From the NCBI GenBank assembly GCA_037501455.1, contig CM074865.1:37926501-37990500 (forward strand): a stretch of DNA of 64,000 bases, read 5' to 3'. This document shows positions 20,478-32,089 of this stretch, piece by piece. Below the pieces are notes generated by a model that searched no databases, was not told the origin of the DNA, and saw only the letters and a program-made list of their open reading frames with translations. How positions within the stretch are numbered: the stretch's first letter is position 1; every line of letters begins with the position of its first letter. The position numbers were made by a program, and so were the translations under genes. Source of the stretch: Lantana camara (lineage: Eukaryota > Streptophyta > Magnoliopsida > Lamiales > Verbenaceae).

Positions 20478-22323
20478 TTTTCTTTTATTCTTTCTTGAAG
20501 CGTTTCAAGCCACCCAAGAACGCTCTTCTCGCGGCTTGATCCCCTCTCCTTGGTAAAGCTCGAATCTTCAAACTTCTAACTTGAAGTCTCTAGAGAAAGT
20601 CCACCAACTTGATCACAATCTAACTAGTAAGGATGCTAGTTCTCTAGTTAGTGTTTAGGCTTAACCTAGGGTTTAATTTAATCTTGGAGAAAGGAAGGTG
20701 TTCAACACATGAACCAAGAATTGTCAATTAGCTCTAAAGGGGAGCATGAGCTCCCCTATATATAGGAAAGGGGAGGGGCGGCCGAACCTTGTCCTTTTTG
20801 GACAAGGATTTGGTTCCTCTCTCTCCTATTACTTGATCATCAAGTATTTTCCAACTTTGACTTTGAATTCTAATTCTAGTCAACTTTTAAGAGAGCTAAA
20901 AATATCCAAACTATTTTTGGATAATTTTATACTTTATTTATTATAAAATAAATAACCTATTTTTATCTAATTAATTAATTCATAATTAATTAACTAGATT
21001 ATTTTCTCCAAAATTAGACTTTCTTTTTAATTCAAAATTAAACCAAAGTCTATTAAATAATTAACTAATTAATTATTTAATATATATAATATATATATTT
21101 ATATACACACGTGTGTGACACGTGTCACAGTGACACGTGTCACTCACGTGAGCCACACGTGTGAATTCACACGTGTGGAACCCTCTTGGCCCGATTAACT
21201 CGTTTAATCAATTTCAAGCCTCAACTCATGTAACCAAGTTGTTGTGTGTGACCCTCTAGGTTCTCAATTCAATTAGCAGTGACCCTAATTAATTAATTCA
21301 CTAATTAATTAATCAGTCCACAGATTAAACGACCATAGTCTAGCAACAGGTGTTTAACCCCTAGCTGAATTGGAATGTTCGGATTCGACAGAACCTTTAA
21401 GTCATTGATTCATGTGAGATACAATCCTCCTACTTACTATCTCTCAACCAAGATCTAGGGTAAGGGAATAATCAGAACCCTAATAATCTGGTCTTAAAGC
21501 TAAGTGCATTTCATATCCATTTGATCTCAATCCAAGAAACCCTTTTCTTGATGTCTTGATCTACTGCCTTGGCCAAGGACTCCATATGGCATATGAATGA
21601 CTTACACAATAAGAGATCACCTTGCATATGCAAGTGTAGGTCCTTTCTTGATTCTCATTCACTTTCATGAATCACTTGTGCAGCCCCAGCATAAGCCTTG
21701 AATCAGTTGTCTAAGGCGACACCCTTTAAAGCTTATACCAAAGACTATAGAGTTAACTCATAAATTAACATGGAACCTCAAGTCTAAGGATCAATTAATC
21801 ACATCAATGACTCGTGAGATATTTCCTAATCTGGAAGTTTCCATTTCCTGAAATAGAAACTTCCTTTCCCATTTAGGAATGTTCTCACACGGGGCACCTC
21901 AGTGAACTTACTTATTAAAGTAATCACCCTCATGTATCACGCACGTATCAACTATACACTTTGCACCTCCATGAAACAAGGTGGTCCTTCTTAAGGGCGT
22001 GATCCCACAAGCAAGCCTTAGAGGAGTCAGGTTGACACTCCCACTGTCTGTAGGACTCATCGGCTTGGAGTATTTTACTAATCATGACTTATGTGATATA
22101 GGGCTCGTTTCATGAACCATTTCACCTAAATGGTAGAGTCCTAAAGTCATAAGGATTAGGGGAGTTCTCATACATGCACAGCTAAAGTAAACGCATACCA
22201 AACAAGAGCATATAAAGAAGTGTTGCCTCAATTCGTTATTTTATTCAAAGATTGTCTGTGATTACAATAAGGAAAAGTACAAAGCGGATATACAATCGGC
22301 TTTCTAGGGCACTATTCCTAACA
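20372..22323 (-). mobile_element. Element A 5' LTR
   Basis: It is 1952 bp and nearly identical to the 3' LTR. A TA-repeat length change near 21097-21103 and single-base differences near 21461, 21748, 21766 and 22151 were seen by eye. The likely TATA box is at 20757-20764 and the G-box array at about 21108-21175. Confidence 0.95.
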
Positions 22324-22402
22324 GGGGTCTCTTATGGCTTGTGCATCATTTTAAGACTTGACAGTGGACCTGGGGACCAGGTCCTTTTAAGGGGGGGAGA
22401 GT
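22324..22402 (+). other. Element C 3' internal tail with polypurine tract
   Basis: GGGGT (22324-22328) is the second copy of A's target duplication. A perfect hairpin with arms GGACCTGG/CCAGGTCC is at 22366-22384. AAGGGGGGGAGAGT ends next to the 3' LTR and is the polypurine tract. Confidence 0.85.
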
Positions 22403-23951
22403 TGTAACGCCCCGAATTTTATTTATTAATATCTTATGTTTTAAATAATTTATAAATTATATTTTAAAATACTTTCATGAAAATTTTATGAATTTATATC
22501 AAATTGAGAATTTCTTTCATGACTTGAAAATATTTATATCGTAAAATATTTACCGGGTATGAGTTAATTACCAAATTGTCCCTAGATAGATATTTCTTTA
22601 AACTTGGGGACTAAATTGCATGGGTTTCAAGGACCTAATTGACCATATTTCAAAATCCTTATAGCCTTAATTGCATCACTTGAACTCTTAGAGGATTAAT
22701 TGGCAAAATTGGACATCTCACACATTTCAAAATTTGATGAATCGATATATGCATCTCCAAGCTTCTTCCTTGCTCTCATACCATCCAAAAATCTCCCAAC
22801 CACAATTGCTTCTTGCTCTCGGTTCATACAAGAAAGAAAAGGGAAGAGATTTCATACTTTTCATCAAGAATTATCAAGAAATATTTCAAGAATTGGGACT
22901 TGATCATCATCTTCATCCACCATCTTCATTTCTTTCTCATTCAAGGTTGGTTGTACATGAATTCTTGATTCTTGAGCATATTTGATTGAGCTAGGGTTTG
23001 GGAATTATATGCTAGATGAGTTATTTGGAATTGGAAGCATGAGTATATGATCATATCATGAATTATGGAATGATTTCTTCATGAATTTAATGGAAAATTG
23101 AGCTTGAATGATCAAGTATGATCATGAGCATGAAACATGAATTCTTGATAATATTTCATGGTTTAAGTGTTTAAGTGTTACTTTATCATTTATTGAAGAT
23201 ATGTGCATGTATATTTCCAGAATTTCATGTCTTTATTGATCAAACTTGGCTTTTGTTGTTGTTTTGGTGCCATTGCCGAGAGCTTCCCCTGTTTCTGCTC
23301 TGTTTTTCCCAGTTGCAGAAACTGGGAACGACCGTTCCCAGCCTCAAGGCTTTATGGAAACGGGCGTTCCCATCTCTTTTCAAATAAAAGGGAGGCCGAG
23401 CCTGGGAACGGCCGTTCCCATTTTGGCCTTGGTGCCGGAAGGGCCGTTCCCAGCTTCAGCGCGTTTTTAAAAATGAAAATCGTTGCCGCGTCTTTGGGGC
23501 TATGGGAACGACCGTTCCCATTTACAAAGGGAACCCGGAACGGCCGTTCCCACCTGACTTACAGAACAAAATATTCTGCATAAAATTAAAATTTTAGCCC
23601 CTCGATCCGACGACTTCTTTGACCCCGATTTGCTATAATATGTGCTAATATGTAGTGAAACAACATGTTATCATGCCACATTGTATTTTCGTGGTCGTCT
23701 CGATACATTTTGGTTGTTCGTCATATTTGGTCCATTTTAGAGTCCTATCTCACGTGTACACGTCGTGGCTGCACAGATCCTTGTCTCGTGATGTGGAGTA
23801 GGGGCCGTAGGCCGTGTCTTGGCTTGCACTTTGTCGGTAAAGGTGAGGTTTAGTTATTAATTATCTAGAACCCTATAACCTTTATATGGATTTCGGCCAA
23901 ACTACACATACGTATATCTTTATAATCGTTTTCCAACAATAAGGGATTTAT
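22403..23951 (+). mobile_element. Element C 3' LTR, left part
   Basis: It matches 7962-9506 of the 5' LTR and is interrupted by copia B after the sequence GGGATTTA. The five bases before B are TTTAT against TTTAA after it; the intact LTR has TTTAA, so the duplication carries one change. Confidence 0.92.
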
Positions 23952-25099
23952 TGTTAGGAATAGTGCCCTAGAAAGCCGATTGTATATCCGCTTTGTGCTT
24001 TTCCTTATTGTAATCACAGACAATCTTTGAATAAAATAACGAATTGAGGCAACACTTCTTTACATGCTCTTGTTTGGTATGCGTTTACTTTAGCTGTGCA
24101 TGTATGAGAACTCCCCTAATCCGGATGACTTTAGGACTCTACCATTTAGGTGCAATGGTTCATGAAACGAGCCCTATATCACATAAGTCATGATTAGTAA
24201 AATACTCCAAGCCGATGAGTCCTACAGACAGTGGGAGTGTCAACCTGACTCCTCTAAGGCTTGCTTGTGGGATCACGCCCTTAAGAAGGACCACCTTGTT
24301 TCATGGAGGTGCAAAGTATATAGTTGATACGTGCGTGATACATGAGGGTGCTTACTTTAATAAGTAAGTTCACTGAGGTGCCCCGTGTGAGAACATTCCT
24401 AAAGGGGAAAGGAAGTTTCTATTTCAGGAAATGGAAACTTCCAGATTAGGAAATATCTCACGAGTCATTGATGTGATTAATTGATCCTTAGACTTGAGGT
24501 TCCTTGTCACTTTATGAGTTAACTCTGTAGTCTTAGGTATAAGCTTTAAAGGGTGTCGCCTTAGACAACTGATTTAAGGCTTATGCTGGGGCTGCACAAG
24601 TGATTCATGAAAGTGAATGAGAATCAAGAAAGGACCTACACTTGCATTTGCAAGGTGATCTCTTATTGTGTAAGTCATTCATATGCCATATGGAGTCCTT
24701 GGCCAAGGCAGTAGATCAAGACATCAAGAAAAGGGTTTCTTGGATTGAGATCAAATGGATATGAAATGCACTTAGCTTTAAGACCGGATTATTAGGGTTC
24801 TGATTATTCCCTTGCCCTAGATCTTGGTTGAGAGATAGTAAGTAGGAGGATTGTATCTCACATGAATCAATGACTTAAAGGTTCTGTCGAATCTGAACAT
24901 TCCAATTCAGCTAGGGGTTAAACACCTGTTGCTAGACTATGGTCGTTTAATCTGTGGACTGATTAATTAATTAGTGAATCAATTAATTAGGGTCACTGCT
25001 AATTGAATTGAGAACCTAGAGGGTCACACACAACAACTTGGTTACATGAGTTGAGGCTTGAAAAAGATTAAACGAGTTAATCGGGCCAAGAGGGTTCCA

Positions 25100-25152
25100 C
25101 ACGTGTGAAATCACACGTGTGGCTCACGTGAGTGACACGTGTCACACACGTG
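25100..25152. promoter_or_regulatory. Five-copy G-box array in B's LTR
   Basis: CACGTG starts at 25100, 25114, 25125, 25136 and 25147. One fewer copy than in A, and the loss removes one palindromic unit, which suggests the array changes length by whole units. Confidence 0.7.
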
Positions 25153-25490
25153 TGTATATATATATTATATATATATATTAAATAATTAATTAGTTAATTA
25201 TTTAATAGACTTTGGTTTAATTTTGAATTAAAAAGAAAGTCTAATTTTGGAGAAAATAATCTAGTTAATTAATTATGAATTAATTAATTAGATAAAAAAT
25301 AAGTTATTTATTTTATAATAAATAAAGTATAAAATTATCCAAAAATAGTTTGGATATTTTTAGCTCTCTTAAAAGTTGACTAGAATTAGAATTCAAAGTC
25401 AAAGTTGGAAAATACTTGATGATCAAGTAATAGGAGAGAGGGACCAAAATCCTAGCCCATATAGGACTAGGAATTTCGGCACCCCCTCCC

Positions 25491-25498
25491 TATAAATA
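25491..25498 (+). promoter_or_regulatory. Likely TATA box of B's 5' LTR
   Basis: TATAAATA lies between CCTCCC and GGGGAG, about 390 bp before the LTR end. The 3' LTR copy is at 33629-33636. A has TATATATA at the same place. Confidence 0.6.
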
Positions 25499-25777
25499 GG
25501 GGAGCTCGAGCTCCTTATGGAGCTAATTGACAATTCTTTTGGTTCATGTGTTGAACACCTTTCTTTCTCCAAGATTGAATAAACCCTAGGTTAAGCCTAA
25601 ACACTAACTAGAGAACTAGCATCCTTACTAGTTAGATTGTGATCAAGTTGGTGAACTTTCTCTAGAGACTTCAAGTTAGAAGTTTGAAGATTCGAGCTTT
25701 ACCAAGGAGAGGGGATCAAGCCGCGAGAAGAGCGTTCTTGGGTGGCTTGAAACGCTTCAAGAAAGAACAAAAGAAAA

Positions 25778-28118
25778 GTAAGTTTTCTATCTTTACGAAT
25801 TTGGTTACACGATTGCGAGTCCTAGATCCTTTTGTTGGGAAAATTTTTTTTAATTCCGCTGCTTTCTGATTCGTGTTTTCCAACAAGTGGTATCAGAGCC
25901 ACCTCGTTAATCGTGTTTCTGATTCGTCTCAATTATTCTGAATTGGTAGAAATTCTTAGGCTTATATGCGAATTAGGTATTCATGAGTTCTTTTAGAAAG
26001 CCTGAAATACGAAACTGTAATTTTTCCTGAATTTCTGAAACTGTTTTCTTAAATTGCGATTTTGAAAACCATTTTGATTGAAATTTGTTTAAATCGAATT
26101 TTTTAATTTTGGATTGAACCGGGTTTTGGAGAAACCCAAAATACGAAACGGAACACGAAAAAGCAACGAGCCTAGGCGTGCTAGCACGTCGCACGCCCAG
26201 GCCCGTCGCCGCCGCCCAGCTCCTCCAGCAACCGCGCGGGAGCCGTCCTAGGCGCGCCCGCCCAGCCCGTCCCGCAACAGCGCGGGACGCCTGCCCAGCC
26301 CGTCCCGCAACAGCGCGGGACGCCTGCCCAGCCCGCCTAGCCGTGGCGGGTGCTGCTGCGCGCGGCGCGCGCATGATGCGCGGCCAGCGCGCGCACGCGA
26401 GCGGCAACTGCCGCGCGCTGCTGCGCGACGGCGCCTCGCGCGGATAGGCCCTTTTCGGGCTCGCTTTCGTGTTTTTTGTGTTTTCAGTCCGAAAAATCCC
26501 GATTTAATTTTATTTTAATTTTATCTTTTAAAATCAGTTTTGCTAAAATAAAATTATTTTAAAATTTTGATTAAATTGGGATTTTTGAGAAATTAAAGCG
26601 ATTGGGATTTTGGGAAAATTATGAATTTTATTTTCTGAAAATAATGAAAGAATAAAATTATTAATTTTGGAAATTAATTGGAATTTTATTGGTTTATTGT
26701 TTTTCGGGTTTTATTGAAAAGGCTCTTGAACAAGAATTGCATCTAAGTCGTGTTTTAAGTCATTAGGACTTGAAACGAGAATTTTAATTTATTGGTTAAA
26801 TTTAAATTCTTGCAAAAGCATGTTAGGTGATCATGGGTTTAGATCTATGTATGGTTTTAATTTATGCACATGGATGGTTTAAATTGGGGTTGGAGCCCTA
26901 TAGTTGCGTTTTTCAATTGAGGTTGGAGCCTCACTTATGTGCGTACTGTTATGTGATTTATTATGTGGCTTTCCATATTACTGTTTTTTGAGGCCGGGGT
27001 ATGCCCCGTGTAATTGTCTAAGGCCAATATGAAGATTGAGCCTTATTACTTTATGTCTTTTTCTTTTTATTGCAATTTGAGAGTAGAGATAGGTGGTGAG
27101 GTTTTATTTTCATTTTGGAGACAATGCACCCATGGAGTAAGATGGACCACATTCAAGTAACAAGGAGGCCATAAGTGAAGACCCCTCAAAATGTTAGGGA
27201 GGGGAATCTCAATTGTTAAATGTAATAGAGATAGGGCTCGTATTTTGTTACCGCTTTCCCTTATGTGATTTAAACTGTTTATGTGGCATGTATGTTAGAA
27301 CTTGTGATTGTGGAGTGGCTCCCACATATCACGCATAAGATAGGTAGAACCCATGATCATTACATGTTAGTATCATGCTAGGACATGTTATCTGTTTATG
27401 TGCTTGTTTGATATGCATTTAAGTGTACTTGCATTAATCAAGACTAATAAAATTGGATAACATATATGTTGGTGAGGTCGAACCGGACAACTCTTGATTC
27501 GGAAATTCCCATTAAATATTAAGCTAATTTCGAACAAATAGGTGTTTAATTCGAGATGCAAATTTTGAATTAAATTCCTAGCATTCCATCAATAGGTTTT
27601 AAGTTTAGTAAGTAAAGCTAGTTATTGTCCGCGAGTCGTGGGATAGCTAGTGGAGCTTATTAGTTCTTAGTTACCTAATTAATCATTTTAAATGATCAAT
27701 ATTTCGTGGTCAATTTTAGCAAGGGCGATGTCCGCGAGTCGTGGGTCGTTCGAACTAAGTTTTGGTCATGATCTTATGATTGATGGGTCTAGCTTAACGC
27801 CTAAGTAAATATGGATGTCGCACGAGTCGTGGGTCCATATTGAAAGATAGGTGATGCAAAAACAATTACTAAGAGTTCTAAAGGTGTTAGAATTGGTAAG
27901 TTGTACCTACCTAGGGTTCTTACTTAGAATGTCCGCGAGTCGTGGGTTCGAGGTAAAATGCCTAGGATCTTAGTACCCATTGGGAAACGTGTTCCTCTTA
28001 GATCTTTGGGAATTCTAGATCTTTGAAAAACAGTGGGAGCTACATTAGATTAAAGACCTTATCTTTTGTATATCGTTATAATTCAGCATGCTCACTAGTT
28101 CTCTGTTTTACCATTTAG
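25778..28118 (+). other. Candidate leader intron of element B
   Basis: GTAAGT at 25778 and TTTTACCATTTAG|G ending at 28118 frame 2341 nt holding the primer site and GC block. Removing it would place the gag-pol ATG about 34 nt after the junction. Inferred from motif conservation in A, B and E. Confidence 0.35.
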
Positions 28119-28152
28119 GTCGTAGATTCTGTGATTCTCTACGTGTTTTGAA
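25886..28152 (+). other. Element B leader: primer site, GC-rich block, four 17-nt motifs
   Basis: The primer site TGGTATCAGAGCC is at 25888-25900. The GC-rich block (26163-26450) includes two tandem copies of a unit with arms GTCCCGC/GCGGGAC (about 26265-26330). The motif TGTCCGCGAGTCGTGGG occurs at 27626, 27729 and 27930, with a one-base-longer variant TGTCGCACGAGTCGTGGG at 27816. Confidence 0.8.
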
Positions 28153-31100
28153 ATGGCAACCAAAAACCCTCTTGTATCGATCCTCGAGTCAAACAAGTTG
28201 ACTGGTCCCAACTATTCTGATTGGCTGAGGAATCTAAAAATCATTTTAGATTCTGAGAAGAGAACTTATGTTCTCTTCGAAGGGGAGCCTAGTCCCGAAG
28301 GGGAGGCTCCCACTCGGGCTGAGCGGGACGCGATTCAGAAGTGGAAGGATGATAATCTCCAAGCCCGTTGCCTTATGTTGGCTAACATGTCTCCGGACTT
28401 GCAAAGGCAACATGAGGCCATGGAATTTGCTTGGGAGATTTACGACCACTTAGAGCAACTTTACCGCCCTCATGAACGTGTTACAAGGTATAACACATGA
28501 AAGGAATTGTTCCACTTGAGAATGAGGGAAGGTTCAAGTGTCCATGAATATGGACTTAAGTTTCTTGCCCTTACTGAGAAACTTGCTTCCATGGACATGC
28601 CACTGAAAGATGAGCTTTCAGTGGATTTGTTGCTAGCTTCGCTCCCACCATCATTCAACCCATTTGTCCTTAACTTCAACATGAATCATGCTGGTGCTAC
28701 TGTAGCTGAGCTGATTAGTCAGCTTGTGACTGCTGAAAGCACGATCAAGAAGGACAATAAGGTTTTGATGGTGAATGCTCCATCTTCCTCTTCTGGGCCT
28801 TCTAAAGGTAAGGGGAAGAAAGCCCAAAAGAAGAAGAAGAAACCCCTTAGGCCCACTGGTGGCATTTCGAAGGGGAAGGCCCAAAAGAAGAAGCGTGATC
28901 AGAAAGAGGATGTTTGCTTCCATTGTGGCAAAGCGGGACATTGGAGGAGAAACTGCCCAGAGTACAAGGCTACTCTAAAGAAAGGTATCTTTCTCGTTGA
29001 AGTAAATCTTTCTATTAATTCTAGTTCTTGGGTACTTGATACCGGTTGTGGAACTCATATCTGTAATGATGTACAGATGCTAAGTGAAGTCCAACAACTC
29101 AAAGAAGGAGAATGTGTCTTGAAGATCGGCGATGGCTCAAACGTTGAAGCTCGAGCTTTAGGCACAATTAGATTAGATTTAGGTAGTTTTGAGTTAGTAT
29201 TAAATAAAGTCCTTTATGTACCGAGCATTATTCGTAATATAATTTCAGTTCCAATATTAGATTGTGAAGGTTATGAAACTTATATTAAGAATGGTAAATA
29301 TTTTATCAAATGGAACAACTCTTCCGTTCATATCGGTACTCTAAGTAATAGACTTTACCTAACTCAAAATATCAATATTATGAATATACAACGAGAAACA
29401 AAGCGTAAGAGAGATGACAAAGTTTCAGCTCCCTTATGGCACGCTAGATTAGGACACATTTCCAAGAACAGAATTAGCAAGATAAACACTTTAGGATCAT
29501 TCTCTGAAAATGATCTCAAAGAGTTGACCTCTTGCGAATCCTGTCTCAAAGGAAAGATGTCCAAAGTTCCTTTTAAAGGAACTGTGGAACGTGCCACTGA
29601 GGTTTTGGATTTGATCCATACTGATGTTTGTGGACCGCTTAGTGTAAGCACTAGAAACAATCATCAGTACTTCATAACCTTTACTGATGACTTTAGTCGG
29701 TATGGTTATGTATACTTAATGAAGTATAAATCTGAAGCTTTTGAGAAATTCTTAGAATTTCAAAAGGAGGTTGAGAACCAAACTGGTCACAAGATCAAAG
29801 CACTTCGATCTGATCGAGGAGGCGAATATCTTAGTGAAGAATTCCTTAATCATCTCAAAGATAATGGGATTATCTCTCAGTGGACTCCTCCGGGAACTCC
29901 TCAGCTTAATGGAGTTTCTGAGAGAAGGAATCGAACCCTACTTGATATGGTTCGTTCCATGATGAGTTTCACTGACTTACCACCTTCTTTCTGGGGTTAT
30001 GCCCTAGAAAGTGCAGCAAAGATTCTGAATCTAGTTCCCTCTAAGTCAGTCCCCAAAACGCCCTATGAAATGTGGCATAGTAAAATCCCTAGTTATTCTT
30101 ACTTAAGAATTTGGGGTTGTCCTGCTTACGTGAAGAGGACAGTGGGAGACAAGTTAGAATCTCGTTCTAACTTATGCTACTTTGTAGGTTATCCTAAGGA
30201 ATCCATAGGATACTACTTCTATGATCAATCTGAGCAAAAGGTGTTTGTTTCCAGAAATGCCACTTTTCTTGAGGAACCGTTTCTTAAAGAAAAGAAAGGA
30301 AAGATCATAGAATTAGAAGAAGTACAAAGTGACCCCATACCACCCACTGAAGAAACGTCCCACTCTGATCAACCACAACCAATCACGAATTTCGATACAC
30401 ATAAAAATCCTCCTCTAAGGCGTTCTGAACGCAATCCTAGACAGCCAGAGAGATGGTATGGATTCTTCCATGAAATCTCTCAAAAGGATAATGATCCTTC
30501 AACATATGAGGAGGCACTTTCAGATTCTGACTCTGAACAGTGGATAGAAGCCATGAAATCCGAAATGGATTCCATGAACTCCAACCAAGTTTGGACCTTG
30601 GTAGATTTGCCTGATGGGGTCAAACCCATAGGTTGCAAATGGATCTTTAAGAGAAAGCTTGGAGTTGATGGAAGCATTGCAGCCTATAAAGTAAGACTGG
30701 TTGCAAAAGGATTCACTCAAAGACCCGGCGTGGATTTTGACGAAACCTTTTCACCAGTTGCAATGCAAAAGTCTATTCGGATCATGCTTGCCATTACTGC
30801 ATATTATGACTATGAGATATGGCAAATGGATGTGAAAACTGCCTTTCTCAATGGTGACATTGACAAAGACATTTATATGGAGCAACCCATAGGTTTCACA
30901 TTCAGTGGGAGTGAGCAAAAGGTTTGCAAACTCCAAAGATCAATCTATGGATTGAAACAGGCTTCTAGGAATTGGAACATTCGATTTGATGAATCAGTCA
31001 AAGCGTTTGGCTTTATTCAAATTTCGAATGAGTCGTGTGTGTATAGAAAGGAATTGGAGACCTCAGTGCAATTCTTAGTACTTTATGTTGATGACATCCT

Positions 31101-32073
31101 TCTTATTGGGAATTCGAAGGATGACATGAAAGTGACTAAGTTATGGTTATCGAACCAATTCGAGATGAAAGATCCTGGTGATGCGTCCTATATCCTTGGA
31201 ATCAAAATCTATAGAGATAGATCTAGAAGGTTAATAGGACTATCACAATAGATGTACATTAACAAAGTATTGAAGAGATTCAATATGGAGTCAGCAAAGG
31301 TTAAGAACCTTCCTATGAGTGTAGGAACATGTCTTTCAAAGAAGATGTGTCCTAAGACTAACCTTGAGAAGGAGAGAATGGCTCATACACCTTATGTATC
31401 AGCAATAGGTAGCATAATGTATGCAATGTTATGTACTCGACCGGATGTGGCTTATGCACTTAGTGTGACAAGTCGTTTCCAAACTGACCCTGGAGATGGT
31501 CACTGGGCTGCCGTGAAGAATATTCTTAAGTACTTGAAAAGTACTAAAGATTTATTCTTAGTTTACGGAGGTCAGAAAGATCTTACTGTCGAAGGATACT
31601 GCGATGCAAGCTTTGCATCTGACTTAGATGATTTTAAGTCAATGTCAGGATACATTTTCTGCCTGAACGGCGGAGCAGTGAGTTGGAAGAGTTCCAAGCA
31701 AACTACCACTGCAGATTCGACCACTGAGGCCGAATACTTAGCTGCAAATGATGCAGCTAAGGAAGGTGTTTGGATTAGAAACTTCATTCAAGAGTTGAAT
31801 GTTGTTCCTAGTATGAAAGACCCCATTACTGTGTTTTGTGACAACACTGGGGCGGTTGCTCAAGCAAGAGAACCAAGATCTCACCAACGGACCAAGCACA
31901 TTATGAGGAAGTATCACCTAATCCGTGATATTATCAAAAGAGGAGATGTGCTAATCGAGAGGGTCACATCAGCAGAGAACGTGGCAGATCCACTTACTAA
32001 ACCCCTTAGTCGAGAAGCTTTCCAAGGTCATCTTCAGAAGATGGGACTTAGAGTAGCTTTAGAATGGCTTTGA
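28153..32073 (+). pseudogene. Copia gag-pol of element B with two nonsense codons
   Basis: The frame is collinear with the 1306-residue polyprotein of A and has the same length. TGA replaces Ser116 (28498-28500), in the Gag domain. TAG replaces Ser1033 (31249-31251), between the RT catalytic site and RNase H. There are no frameshifts, and zinc knuckle, protease DTG, integrase D-D-E, YVDD and RNase H motifs are all present. Both stops need single-base changes at a TCA and a TCG serine codon, and neither is a C-to-T change. A protein starting after the first stop would lack the Gag N terminus. B could be mobilised in trans by an intact relative such as A. Confidence 0.95.
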
Positions 32074-32089
32074 CGGGCAAGTGGGAGAT

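Larger units (their letters stand above)
12164..22323 (-). mobile_element. Element A: complete Ty1/copia retrotransposon
   Basis: LTRs at 12164-14113 (3' LTR) and 20372-22323 (5' LTR) begin TGTTAGGAATAG and end TTCCAACA on the minus strand. The duplication GGGGT is exact (12159-12163, 22324-22328). By eye the LTRs differ by about four substitutions and a 2-bp indel in 1.95 kb, so insertion was recent. Primer site, polypurine tract (GCAAGTGGGAGAT on the minus strand) and an uninterrupted polyprotein are all present, so the element may be competent. It is inserted in the loop of C's fourth hairpin. Confidence 0.95.
23952..25885 (+). mobile_element. Element B 5' LTR
   Basis: It starts TGTTAGGAATAG and ends TTTTCCAACA. 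Five CACGTG boxes (25100-25152) are followed by AT-rich palindromes, a pair of facing TTGACT/AGTCAA W-box cores (about 25375-25403), and TATAAATA (25491-25498) as the likely TATA box. GTAAGT at 25778 is a donor-like site. Confidence 0.9.

Noticed and set aside
23947..23951. Perfect 5-bp duplication around B
   Set aside because: The flanks read TTTAT and TTTAA. The duplication is accepted only with one mismatch, supported by the combined length of C's split LTR.
27930..27955. GTGGGTTCGAGG resembles a tRNA T-arm/B box
   Set aside because: No A box or cloverleaf partner fits, and the other three copies of the motif lack TTCGA. It is part of the repeated leader motif.
28507..31251. A separate 914-aa gene within B
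   Set aside because: It is the middle of the copia polyprotein between two nonsense codons, and its first codon is TTG.
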